Of a stretch of DNA of 64,000 nt, positions 53,164-63,370 are shown one piece after another (within the stretch, counting starts at the first letter, position 1; each line of letters begins with the position of its first letter). A model generated the notes under the pieces. It was not told where the DNA came from. It ran no database searches and saw nothing but the letters and a program-made list of their open reading frames with translations. The DNA comes from Massospora cicadina. Its lineage: Eukaryota; Entomophthoromycota; Entomophthoromycetes; Entomophthorales; Entomophthoraceae. The stretch covers positions 248,001-312,000 of the forward strand of contig JAKSZP010009200.1 in NCBI GenBank assembly GCA_022478985.1, in the 5' to 3' direction. The position numbers and the translations under genes were made by a program.

Positions 53164-54281
53164 GTCAAGAAATTTGGTAATTTAGATAAGCTTAGTCTTC
53201 AAGGCAAGTTAGTGCAAAATAATTTGTTTGCTGATTCCTCATGAAAGTCTCTCTGGGTTAAAGATACTAAAAAAGATCAAGCATAAGATTAATTCACTTT
53301 GTACGTCAGCTAATTTCTCCGAATATAATTTTGATTTGGGTGGTGTACAAGATGTGCTACACCATATTAATACTTGTTATCATTCATCTATTTGCCTACA
53401 TTCTATTAGACGTTCAGGTGGCTGATAAGTTGTTGATATTAAATTTGATTAGTTGGTACAACTGTAGAGTTTTTTATTCCCTTTAAGGATCCTTGGGTCT
53501 CCTCTATAGTAATCAAAAAGGATAATAGGTCAAATTGCATGATAATCAACTTTAGGAAACATAATAGTGTTACCCTAAAGAGTTACCTATCCTCTGCTTC
53601 ACATGGAAGATGTAATAGACATCTTAGGTGGTGCACAACCTATTTTGGAAATGGATCCAATTTCAGTCTATTGGCAGATTGAGATGCTTAAGTCAAAAAT
53701 AAGAGGAGCATTCCATGATTATAAGACAGGGCCTATACCAACCTTATCAAATAATACAATGGTTGTACAACTCCCTGAACTTTCCAACAGGCATATATAG
53801 TATTTTATAGGCTATTGATAAATATACTTTGTGTTAGACTATCTAATTGATTAAATATTTCTTTCATAATGATTAATGATCATTTAACACAAACGGAGGA
53901 AGTCTTCTGCTATCTCACCAAGTGGTTTTGAATTTTCGCAGATGCAACTTTCTCTATTTCTATTATATTATATGGGATCATTATCAATATGCAGGGCTTA
54001 CAATTTGCTGGCAAAAATCAAAGTGATTAATAGAATGACATGGCTGACAAGTAAGCAAAAATTTCAAGTATTTCTTGGAATGATGAGGTATCATAGTTAG
54101 TTTATTGAGAATTTTTATCATATAGGTGTGTCTCTAATTCATCTCCAAAAATAGAGTACAATTTGAGTGGACAGAATTTTGCCAGTTGGCCTTTAATGAG
54201 TTTTAGGGATTGCGTCACCTTATAACCAATACTTATGTACCCTAATCTTATAAAATCATTTGTTTAAAATGAATGCTTCCT
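53164..54281 (+). pseudogene. Gy7 reverse transcriptase
   Basis: DPWVSSIVIKKDNRSNCMIINFRKHNSVT at 53485-53570 is the fingers motif. It is followed by the 65-residue frame from 53603, MEDVIDILGGAQPILEMDPISVYWQIEM, the palm A region with Asp kept (MDPISVYWQI). Later KWFXIFADATFS near 53920-53955 and ISSISWNDE near 54060 can be placed. There are stops in every frame. The copy is interrupted by LINE L1a at 54282 inside the RNase H (target duplication AAAATGRATGCTTCCT). Confidence 0.65.
54266..54281 (+). repeat. Target site duplication of L1a, left copy
   Basis: AAAATGAATGCTTCCT; the right copy at 59512-59527 is AAAATGGATGCTTCCT, one difference in 16. The right copy encodes MDAS, the RNase H active site of Gy7. 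Confidence 0.9.
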
Positions 54282-54362
54282 TGTTTTTCTTTCTCATAAC
54301 AATCACTTTAGTTACTAAAATATAATTTGAACAGCAAATTTGGATAATCACACACAGGAAAG

Positions 54363-55232
54363 ATGGGCGACTTTAATAACAAAAATAATACAACATGGGT
54401 GAGCGTCGCAGCAAGCGGTGCACTTAATGGTGCAACTAAGGGCAAGAAACGCCCTGGAGGGGGACCAGGAACCCAAGCCATAAAAAGATCGCAAACTCAG
54501 ACACCATCTGGGTTTATGGTAATTACTGTAAAGCATGCGCAATACATGTACATTCAATTCAACCAACCTTTGTCAAAGGTGGAACATGGGATCAGAATTT
54601 TCCTTGGGGATGAGTCACCAACTCTGTGGGAGAAAACATGTGAGGCACAGCCCTAACTTTTCCCTCACGCGGTGTACATAGCCACTAACAACATGGGCCA
54701 CGGCTGGATCAATATTGGTTTTGAAACAGCTGATGAAGTTGATGCCACAGCAAAAATCTGTGTGGAAATGGCCCTCCCTGAGGGCAAAAAAATTGTGCGC
54801 ACCATGCGCACCAGATGGAACAAAGTGAAAACTTTGTTCATCTTCTTTGACTCGCTCCCCACCAACCTTCCTTGTAAGGTAATCGAGGAGGAGCTCTGCA
54901 AAGGTCTTGTGGCCTATGGAGAAATCTACCAACTCGAATTACAGTGATTTCACTTAATGCCTGACCTGTGCACGGCAAAGCTATTGCTGTAATCAACCCC
55001 TTCCCAGAAGTGGAAGAGGATTTATCCAGAATTCCCCGCGCAGCAGAATTTCACTTTGCAGATGGGGGCCAGTCAGCTGCATTCCGAGTTACACTGGAAT
55101 CTGCACCACCCATTTGCAACCACTGTGGCTCACTGGGCCACAAGGAACATTCATGCCCTGTAAAAGAGGGCTTAATGAAAAATGATTTTTGTGAAGAAGC
55201 TATGGACAAAGATAATGAAAACTTCGCTAAAT
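54363..55232 (+). pseudogene. L1a ORF1 (RRM-like and CCHC)
   Basis: Starts MGDFNNKNNTTWVSVAASGALNGATKGKKRPGGGPG, 81 bases after the element start. The basic Gly-rich N-terminus is followed by FMVITVKHAQYMYIQFNQPL. After a stop at 54654, NMGHGWINIGFETADEVDATAKICVEMALPEGKKIVRTMRTR is the RRM-like block, then VKTLFIFFDSLPTNLPCKVIEEELCKGLVAYGEIYQL. The frame from 54972 has APPICNHCGSLGHKEHSC, a CX2CX4HX4C knuckle with all ligands. ORF1 proteins coat LINE RNA (family knowledge). Three stops or shifts. Confidence 0.8.
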
Positions 55233-55780
55233 GACTGATGGCCACCACCCATTCTGCTGGGGTGAAGATGTACTATAATTCATCGTGGACCCAGTTACAA
55301 GTAAACAGCATAAAGCAGCACAAAAAGTGCGCAAGAGAGCAGCAGCTGAAGAGGCGGCACACGCGGAATCTGCCATTAACCACGGACAAATTCAGGAGGA
55401 TATTTTGGATATTCACCAAACCAACCAATAAGAATAATATGTCCAGGTCGAAAATTTTTACAGTAACCAGACTGAGCCACAAAGCGTCATCAGTCATGCA
55501 CATACTGAGGAACAATGCAACTGCAATTTGGGTGAAAATACGGTGCACAATGAACAAAGTTGAACCTCAAAAATATAAAATCCAATCAACAACCCGCATC
55601 AAATCAACATGAGACCTGTGCAGGAAAAGTTGATGCAAATGCAAAGAACCGCAATTCCCTTAATCATTAGGTCAGATCAAGGGAACCAACAATGGCAGTG
55701 AAAGAGTTGGATTACAGACGTGGAGCATGGCTAAAATGAGCCGCGGTGGGATAGGACCAGAGGGTCCTCCCAACCACTCC
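55233..55780 (+). pseudogene. L1a ORF1 charged C-terminus and inter-ORF region
   Basis: In the frame of the knuckle's continuation, PVTSKQHKAAQKVRKRAAAEEAAHAESAINHGQIQEDIL (about 55290-55400) is a Lys/Arg/Ala/Glu-rich helix. It has a counterpart in L1c (SPEQRKEAKMVIERRRSQAEEAKGG, near 62880). The rest, to 55780, shows no domain. Confidence 0.55.
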
Positions 55781-55802
55781 TGAGGTGCCGCGGGCACCTC
55801 AG
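55780..55802 (+). promoter_or_regulatory. Inverted repeat at the start of L1a ORF2
   Basis: CTGAGGTGC (55780-55788), loop CGCGG, GCACCTCAG (55794-55802): a perfect 9-bp stem with a 5-base loop in the first codons of, or just before, the endonuclease frame. A role in ORF2 translation is only a guess. Confidence 0.6.
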
Positions 55803-56480
55803 TGTCAATAGGGACGTTAAACATCGTGGGAGCCAGGGCTCATACATCCCAAGCCAAAAATCTGGCATTCCTGGGAAAACCTCTTGTAGACATCTTGGCC
55901 ATCCAAGAAACCCACTGCCTACAAGGGGAAGAAGAATCCTGGTCAACCAGGGTCGCACCATCACAATCAGTATGGACGTCTCACTGTGGTTGATAGTCCA
56001 AAGCAAAAAAAATTTATAATTACAAATTCATCATCACACTTGCACGGTTGAGTCCTGGTAGCAACAATCACATGCCAAGATGAAATAATTTCGTTAGCAT
56101 GTATCTATGCACCGTGCACTGCAACTGAGAGAAAAAGATTTTTCGAAAAATTTCTACTCTCACCCTCCCACCAGATATCATCATGTTAGGCAATTTCAAC
56201 TGCTGGGATAACCCCAAAACAAATCAATGGCCTAATCCCAGGGGATACAACCTGGACACATTGAATATCGCACAATGAAGGCATCTCTTGGCTTATAGGA
56301 TGCTCTTCCCCCCAATTCACCAATCCTTCCCCACACATGACAAGACCCAACATACGCAAGGGACTGCTCATATTGATGAGTCGTATTGACCACATCCTCA
56401 TCCCACAATCCCACCACTCAAGAATCTCCAAATTTACGACAAAAAGATCAATTTTTCTGATCACCGATTAGTTATGGTGC
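55803..56480 (+). pseudogene. L1a ORF2 endonuclease
   Basis: Apurinic-type endonuclease, which nicks the target. IGTLNIVGARAHTSQAKNLAFLGKPLVDILAIQETHCLQ holds the N-terminal N and the catalytic Glu (QETH). DEIISLACIYAPC near 56085-56120 is the central strand. DIIMLGNFNCWDNPKTNQWPNP near 56175-56240 is the GDFN motif, with Asp as Asn (AAT 56192-56194). Near 56365-56470, AHIDESY, SSHNPTTQESPNLR and ITDXXVMVQL correspond to the SDH motif region, with the SDH changed. There are frameshifts at about 55995 and 56275. Confidence 0.78.
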
Positions 56481-57120
56481 AGTTAGCGCCAACCCAATCC
56501 CACACACAGGTGTCGCCTTGGAGAAAGCTTCACCCAGAAAATATAAAATTGCCCAAGATATCTGACTGGGTTGAAAACAAGGCTACAAACCCAGAATTCA
56601 CAGCCCCATTCACTTTGGATCCCATCAGAACATGGGAAAATTTCAAAAAAGATATAATCAACAAAACCTGACATATTGCATCACGCAAGTACACCGCGGA
56701 CACAGCCACAATCAAGTGTACCTTTGACAGAACTAGACCACCTGGAAATAAATACTCTGAGATCTGGCTATAGCCCTAATTGGGGACACAAATGGGCAGA
56801 AATTTCAGCCCAACTTAACAATCTCATCTTTGAACATCAACACAGAATCAAAGTATCAAACAAAGGTAAGTTCATAAAGGAAGGTAAAACATGTTTGACA
56901 TACTTTTTCCGCCAATTTCACTCCCGTGGAAACCAGCCCACATGCACACAGGTCCACAAGACCAACAGCACCATGGCAACTGACCCTAAGGAGGTCGAGG
57001 CGGAAGTACACCACTATCACACTAAATTATATCGCGATATGCCAACAGATCCACTAAAAATTAAAGAATTTATTCAAACTGCCAAGATACAAAGTACACC
57101 ACCAAATTACAATATACTAT
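56474..57120 (+). pseudogene. L1a ORF2 linker before RT
   Basis: VSPWRKLHPENIKLPKISDWVENKATNPEFTAPFTLDPIRTWENFKKDI (frame 56474), then after a stop RSGYSPNWGHKWAEISAQLNNLIFEHQHRIKVSNKGKFIKEGKTCLTYFFRQFHSRG (frame 56676). This is the spacer between endonuclease and RT typical for fungal L1/Tad-like LINEs. L1b has the same phrases at 28240-27900. No catalytic residues expected. Confidence 0.75.
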
Positions 57121-58424
57121 CCCTTATTACATGGGAGGAGCTTTGGGAAACAATTCGCGGTGCACCACGTAGGAAATGCCCAGGGCTTGATGGGATACCC
57201 TACGAATTTTACAAAAATATTTTCAACAAATTGCCCCCCTCCTATTGGCGTCTATGACCCAAAGTTTGTTGGAAACACGCCTATTACCAGGAGGCCATGA
57301 ATCATACGTTATAACCTTATATAAAAAGGGTGACAAGTTGGACCTGGCCAACTGGCACCCAATTGCACTCTCCAACACTGACACAAAAATTCTAACAAAA
57401 ATTTTAGCAGCTAGATTAGGCGCAATTGCATCTGACGTCCTATCACCCAACCAGTTTTGGGTTTATACCAGGGCGTTCAATCTAGAACAACATACACCCT
57501 GTTGCAAACATTTGTCAATCCAAAGCAACTGGTGCCCTGGTCTGCTTAGATCAGGAAAAGGCTTATGACCGTGTTAGCTGGCCATACCTAAAAGAATGTC
57601 TACATGCCTTCAAACTCCCACCAAGATTCATAAAATGGGCGATGCTCCTAACAGAATCTGCAACCATGGCTTTATGCGGCCCTGGATTCCTAACAAACAA
57701 TATCAAACCACACAGAGGGCTCAAACAAGGGGATCCCCCTCAGCCCACTGCTATACAATTTCAGCTTTGACCAGCTCCTCTGAGTAACTGACTCACGTCT
57801 CATGGGGATAACCGCACAAGGACAACCAACAGTCAAGATACTGGCCTTTGCAGATGACTGCGTAGCAGGTATAGCAAACAATGAAGATGCCTGACAGCTG
57901 AAACACACTCTAGAGAAATACTCCAAGGTGAGCAATGCATCGCTCAACAAAAGGAAGACAGAAATCATCCTCTTAGGCAAATACACAAACAATTGGGCCA
58001 CAACATCAGAACCTCACACCAACACTCGAAAAAAAACCCAATTATTTTACCCTTTGCAACACCTCCCACCACCACTCCTGTCCGACACCTTGGTATCTGG
58101 CTAGAATCAGGGGGATATGCTAATGAGACAATGGAAAGTAACCTGTTACAACGGGTATCCAAACGCGTAGCCTCCCTCAAGGGGAGAACCCCAGGACTAA
58201 CAGGACGAGTTACAGTTGCTAACTTGCTCATCCTCCCAATACTGCGGTACCAGGCCCACGCGATAGCCTTCTCACCTACCTTTATAACCTCAATTCGCGC
58301 GCTTATCCAGGGCTGGCTGTGGCCTGGCTCTCACCCTCCTATACGGATGGAAACACTATTTGGTCCACGCTCAAGCGAAGGCATGGGACTAAAGATTTTG
58401 AGAGCCATGCCAATCACATCCTAG
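57100..58424 (+). pseudogene. L1a ORF2 reverse transcriptase
   Basis: RT blocks in order: SLITWEELWETIRGAPRRKCPGLDGIPYEFYKNI; LLETRLLPGGHESYVITLYKKGDKLDLANWHPIALSNTDTKILTKILAARLGAIASDVLSPNQF; VCLDQEKAYDRVSWPYLKECLHAF (first Asp); LKQGDPP near 57723; LAFADDCVAG (FADD at 57847-57858, both Asp kept); SNASLNKRKTEIILLG; then the thumb-side HLGIWLESGGYANETMESNLLQRVSKRVASLKGRTPGLTGRVTVANLLILPILRYQAHAIAF. In life it copies LINE RNA at the nicked target. Frameshifts near 57255, 57480, 57740 and 57960. Confidence 0.87.
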
Positions 58425-59472
58425 GTACCTGGATAAAGGAAATCCTTGCTCCAGACCTCCCGCAACAACATTAGTCCAGAGCAGCAAGGACTAACTTTGC
58501 ACAGGCACTCAAATTAACCAACCCACATAGTCCACCCAGACTACTTTCATACCTTGCCAAGCACCCTACTGCAACAGGTCCGCATGGAACCTCCCCTCAT
58601 TTCAAACATATCCTTAGAACTATCCGCCGTATGGGATGGACCATAGAGAACATGGGTACTATAAAGGGAAGGGGACGACCCAGCCCCCAATTCAAATTAA
58701 GAGACTTAGAAAACCACCCCCAGAGGGATATGCTCGCAACAACCCCAAGCATAGCTAGAATAGAATACCTAGATATGCTGGACATCCCTATGATTTAACC
58801 ACACAGAAAGCAATGTGGAAAATGACACACCACCCACTCCTACAGCTGAGGATAAGAGCAAATGCCTGGTGCTGTCTGAAAAGGACCTATAGGATGGCAG
58901 ACCATTCCAACTCCCTCCACAAAACATGTGCAGTATGTGGAGGGAGAGATCCCTACATCACCACCTAGAAAAATGTCCCCCCAACCAAAGCTATATGGCA
59001 GGAAGTCGCATGCCTACTTAAGATCCAAAACAAACAAGAATTCTCGATATCAAAGAGCATCTTCACGCTCCAGATTGAGTCACCAAGCCCATCTACCCTC
59101 CATTCCCTAATACCCATTGCAATGTGGACAATCCACACAATTGCATTAGATGCTTTCAAGGACACAGTCCCAACCATTCATGGGATTATTAACAGATTCC
59201 ATATCCACTTAATAGAGCACTTCCAAGCCTGGCTCTATGGATATATGAGACCAAGACAAAAAGCGCCCATAGAATCATGGTTCACACTCTGGTTCCTCCA
59301 CACAGACCCTTTCCTTCACACCTGCTCCATAGCAGGGGAAACCCCCCTCGGAGTAGTGCACCAACCCCCCATACCTGGCAGTCCCGCTGGCAACAGGGGT
59401 AACTTGAGTACCCTCAAGGTGCTTAAAAATATACTTGTTAGTTATTCTCTTAGTTTCACATATATTCGGTAA
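58425..59472 (+). pseudogene. L1a ORF2 C-terminus with zinc-binding motif
   Basis: RTIRRMGWTIENMGTIKGRGRPSPQFKLRDLENHPQRDM and SIARIEYLDMLDIP lead to TCAVCGGRDPYITTWKNVPP (near 58930-58980), the Cys-rich motif found downstream of RT in many L1-like LINEs; the CxxC is intact. The last frame, 59122-59472, MWTIHTIALDAFKDTVPTIHGIINRFHIHLIEHFQAWLYGYMRPRQ, ends FTYIR shortly before the tail. L1b carries the same order on the minus strand. Confidence 0.8.
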
Positions 59473-59511
59473 TGTCTGTCCCCTGGTCGGCTTACCTCAA
59501 TTAAATAAAAT
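59466..59511 (+). repeat. LINE 3' tail, reference copy
   Basis: CGGTAATGTCTGTCCCCTGG, then TCGGCTTACCTCAATTAAATAAAAT. Related tails close O1E-a (3850-3893), O1E-b (31795-31831), O1E-c (40921-40965), O1E-d (48979-49020), O1E-e (51251-51290), L1b (12745-12790) and the SINEs (11973-12003 and 48062-48092). Confidence 0.85.
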
Positions 59512-60130
59512 AAAATGGATGCTTCCTCACTGCCATTAGGGTAGTGATATTAGAAGCAGATGATGCTTTATTAAGCACCCTGTGGCTTATTTTAGCCAAA
59601 ATTTTGGATATAATAAACGACATATACTGTAACTGATAATGAATGTCAGGCTGACATCTAAGAACTTAAGAAAATATCGGTATATGTCCATAGATTTTTT
59701 TCACAGTAGTGACCAATAATACTTCACTTCGCCGTTTACAAGATCTTAAGGATCTAAAAGAGCGGTTGACCTGATGAATTTTATAAGTGCAAGACTATGG
59801 CTTTCTATCTAGTACCATCTTAGTTTTAGAGATCAAAGTCTGGTGATCACTCTCACTTTCCTACTGTGGCCCTAGCAGATGATCTTTCTGACGACATGCT
59901 TGAAAATGCTAACTCATTAATATGGTTATGAAGAAGAATAGGTTCAACTTACTTAAAAACTGATAGAAAATACCATATTAATAATGGATAAATTTATAAG
60001 ATAGTAAGTGAGCAAGAGTATTAATACCAAAAGCCAACAGAATGATTGGCTCTGATAATTGCGGTTATAAAGGTTATGGGTCATGAAAGATTAAAAAGCA
60101 TTTAAACTATTGAATCAAAAGTGTATATGA
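59512..60130 (+). pseudogene. Gy7 RNase H, continued after L1a
   Basis: ATGGATGCTTCCTCACTGCC encodes MDASSLPL, the first catalytic Asp. YTVTDNECQAD near 59625-59655 is the Glu helix (NECLA type). VTNNTSLRRLQDLKDLKERLT near 59710-59775 corresponds to TDHxSLRWL of Gy4. Interspersed stops. It proves that the sequence left and right of L1a is one element. Confidence 0.7.
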
Positions 60131-60900
60131 AATCAATACCTTTTGATTTTCATGAGACCCTCAACAGCTGTAGGGAATGTCAAGCTGAAGCCCTTTTATA
60201 GAAAAGTTACTTCTTATAAATTAGATAAACCTAACGCTTGCATTGTACACCATCACAATCGACGTCATAAGCCCATTGTTAACAAGTGTGGTAAATTCAA
60301 GTATATAATCGTTGCCTTTGACCACTTCACTAAATGAGTGCATCCAAAGAAATGATATCCTAGGTGCTATGATAATGGTTAATTTTATTCTAGAGAACAT
60401 AGTTTATCAGATGACTTCCCACAAATTATCTTAACTAACAATGGACAAACTTCACGTCTTATGTTATTACAAAACAAGAGTTATTTGATGAGTATAAGAG
60501 GAGTATTGTCTAAAAATTTACTGATTTAACACTAAATGCACCATAGAAAGAGTAAATTTTACTCTTATTGGAAAAAGGCAAGCATTGGCAAGCTATCTAG
60601 CTGGACCTTTTCTCAGCTTCTGATATTTTTGCATATATATTTTGCCTATCACTTAGCAGAAGAGCTCTCAGCCTTTCAATTATTATATTATAAGTATCCT
60701 GCGCTACCCCATTTTATAGTTATGTGTCAACAAAGAAAAATGGTTTTGAGAAAACCTGGAAAACTTGTGCTGACTTTAATCCAGCTTCAAAGTGAAGCTT
60801 ACTTTAATGCGCTGACTTGGTAGATTAAGCCTCTTAAGTGCAATAATGAAGAAAGTCAGACCTTACATACCTTTGTCATAGGAGAATTAGTCCTTTAATA
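60131..60900 (+). pseudogene. Gy7 integrase remnant
   Basis: RETLNSCRECQAEALL near 60150-60195 gives the CxxC half of the zinc motif. HKPIVNKCGKFKYIIVAFDHFTK (60260-60337) matches GAYHCKYILVAIDHLTRWVEV of Gy4. ILTNNGQTS near 60430 is the second Asp region (TDN to TNN), and CTIERVNFTLI near 60538 keeps the Glu context. The frame 60536-60823 continues with FAYHLAEELSAFQLLYYKYPALP (SPFQLLYG box). Confidence 0.65.
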
Positions 60901-61141
60901 TGGTAACCATGGGTTCATAGGGACTAGTAAACCGGAAAACAGTGAATGGCCTTAATAAATTATTGAGAAGACCTCCAGTGATGCCTATACTTTGAGAAAT
61001 TCCATTAAGGGTTTATCATTTGAACTAGCACATGCCAAGTTCGAAAAAAGTACAGGCAGAAGCTCAGTCCAGCAAACCACGGCCTCTCAATATTTTTAAT
61101 AAATACCACTCATTTTTGTTCTCTGATGTTTGGTCAGGTTA
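60901..61141 (+). other. Probable end of Gy7, unresolved
   Basis: No LTR could be matched to a partner here. GRLSLL and KPGKLV type phrases end near 60830. The rest is AT-rich. Confidence 0.35.
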
Positions 61142-61221
61142 AGGAAAATGGTATGATTTTTTAGCACTAGTGGTGCCCAACCCAAAAAGGGGAGCTGCCA
61201 CGCAGGAAAATGGTATGATTT
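61142..61221 (+). repeat. Single TIR-like motif between 18-bp direct repeats
   Basis: AGGAAAATGGTATGATTT occurs at 61142-61159 and 61204-61221. Between them lies the TIR sequence of the 31.8-kb element: CACTAGTGGTGCCCAACCC, AAAAAGGGGAGCTGCCACGC. No inverted partner is seen nearby. Confidence 0.75.
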
Positions 61222-61990
61222 CTTCTTACAATCAATCAATTTAATTCATTAAATTACTTAATTATATAGTTAACAAACAGGTAAACATATGGTTCAATTG
61301 AATTATGTAGAACCAATATTAAATTATTGTATATGACTGATATGGATTAAAACACCTCGCGCTCTACATTTTATATGTAGTTTTCAATTGACCATATTAA
61401 TTTACTACTGTTAACCTCGCCTTAGTGCCTGCAGTTACTTATAATTACATTTTAAAATCAATCCTTAATTCTTACTGGCGCAACTTTTGAGTCCCTATTA
61501 TCTTGATTATCTTGTCTATAGACTAGGTTGTCATATCATATATTTTATTAATTTAATATTTTTATTGACTACTTTGCCCCAAACTGGCATAGACTGTCAT
61601 TAATAGGTTTATAATTATTCTCTTTAGCCATTCGCCAGTGTCTCAGTTATAAATATAGTTAGTGCTATTATAATGTAAATCATCCCAAGCCAATGCTTTA
61701 GTGCCCCTTTCTTTTCCAAATATAATGCAATTGACTTTAAATTCATCTTGCTAGTAATTTATTTTTAAAATTGCACCAATGGGAATGAAGTATTTAGATG
61801 TACATTTCAAAATAGAATTTCATTGTGAAAAGGATCTTGTTTTATGATACTTTGATGAAGAGTATGACTATAAAGTTTTTCCCATAAACGTCATTTTTGT
61901 TTACAGGTGATTAAATTGATTCAACCAGTTACACCTTGTATTAATTGTGCCGTCCAATCTGGGGATTCCAAAGCGACTGAATCCATTGAA
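61222..61990 (+). other. AT-rich spacer
   Basis: AT-rich, no supported gene. It ends in the leader of LINE L1c. Confidence 0.5.
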
Positions 61991-62010
61991 CTCACACCTA
62001 TTCAGCAGCA

Positions 62011-62863
62011 ATGAAGGGGAACTGTTTGGTCCAGAAGGCCCAGATGCTCAACTTTAACTATAGTGCAAAAAAGGACCATATGTCCCAAACAGTGACTATC
62101 TCAACGTGGTCCAAGTTTTTCACCGAAAAGGCAACATTAGCCATGCATTTCACAACTCCTCTCATGAATTTGGTGTGCGCATTAACTTGGGCATTGAGGA
62201 CCTCTACAATATGAAGCAGTATGCCAGGCTATCCCAGGACGCTACTAGAAGTTGTAAGCTTGACCAAAAACTCACAATGGGAACTTTAGATCTTGGCTTT
62301 GCTACTGCTGAGGCCGCGGATGCAGCCATAGCTTATCCATTTATAGTCACCTAAACTAAGCTGAGAGTAGGCAAGCTGCCTGAGCAAATTACAGCCAATA
62401 TATATCAAACGCACCTGTTTTTGGGATGATAAAGCTTATTTCTAGTACTAGAAGGACTTCCAACCACTGAAAAGTGGGACTACCTGGAGGCGGTGCTAAC
62501 AAGCGGCCTATGCATATGGAGAAATAGTCTATTTTGAAATAGAGAAGCCTGCCTCCTGCATCATCTGGCTACAGAAAAGGCTATAGCAATGATATGCCTG
62601 AGCATGGATGCAGATGGTGACATCAATACAATACCGCATAAAGCATACATCTTGGACCCAAAAGGGACTCAGTCTCGCCCTTTCTCGTTCCGCCCAGAAA
62701 AGAGCCCACCCATATGCAAGAGCTGCAACAAAGTAAGTTTTAAAAAATGTTTGTCCAGCTACATGGGGAGGGAAGAAATTTTATTGAGTGTGAAGAAAGT
62801 CTGAAGGATATAGATCAAGGGGACGCGTTAGCATCCCACCTCTGGGTATCACAGGCTAACTAT
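62011..62863 (+). pseudogene. L1c ORF1 (RRM-like, degenerate knuckle)
   Basis: KAQMLNFNYSAKKDHMSQTVTIST opens the frame at 62011. The next frame, 62106-62354, has GVRINLGIEDLYNMKQYARLS and LTMGTLDLGFATAEAADAAIAYPF, the RNP1-like GxLDLGF pattern shared with O1E-b and L1a. The frame 62589-62804 reads YILDPKGTQSRPFSFRPEKSPPICKSCNKVSFKKC, where PPICKSC matches PPICNHC of L1a but the knuckle His is replaced by Phe (KVSFKKC). The order agrees with L1a ORF1. Broken by shifts. Confidence 0.68.
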
Positions 62864-63370
62864 GAGGTGGTCTAACCAGTCTCCCCAGAGCAACGTAAAG
62901 AAGCAAAGATGGTCATAGAGCGCCGGAGAAGCCAAGCAGAAGAAGCAAAAGGAGGAGAAGGAAGAAGCAGATTGGGAGAAAGCAGCCAAGCGCAACATTG
63001 AGTAACAACAAGAGCACCTCTCTTATATGAACGCCCCCAAGACAGCCCAGCTGCCGCAAGAGCATGAGCAATAGGCATTCCAATCAGAAATGAACGACGA
63101 ACTCTTCCTACCTGTACACAATGGAGCCTAACCCATTCAAGTACCAGTCATCAAACCCATCTTTACAAGCCAACGGTCTCTCAATTCTCAACGGAATGGA
63201 GGACAACAGTGCTCACTGTATGGAGAAATTAAATCGCAACTCAGGGCCACCAGAATGACAATAAATTACGCCACCAGCCCAAACCAATTACTAGGGTTCT
63301 ATAATTAGGTTTAGACATAAGCAAGCCACCGCAGCTGCACATGGTCAATCTGGCCCTAAGCAGTCATAGC
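62864..63370 (+). pseudogene. L1c ORF1 charged tail and inter-ORF region
   Basis: SPEQRKEAKMVIERRRSQAEEAKGGEGRSRLGESSQAQH (62880-62998) is the charged helix also seen in L1a. Downstream, to about 63370, no domain is visible. Confidence 0.5.

Larger units (their letters stand above)
54282..59511 (+). mobile_element. L1a: full-length LINE in Gy7
   Basis: 5.23 kb between 16-bp target duplications. It has a short 5' leader (54282-54362), ORF1 (54363-55620), an inter-ORF hairpin, ORF2 with endonuclease, RT and C-terminal zinc motif (about 55790-59472), and a tail (TAATGTCTGTCCCCTGGTCGGC, CTCAATTAAATAAAATA). The target duplication and complete 5' end show that it inserted by target-primed reverse transcription. 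The FADD box and zinc residues are intact, but frameshifts and stops are numerous. Confidence 0.92.
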
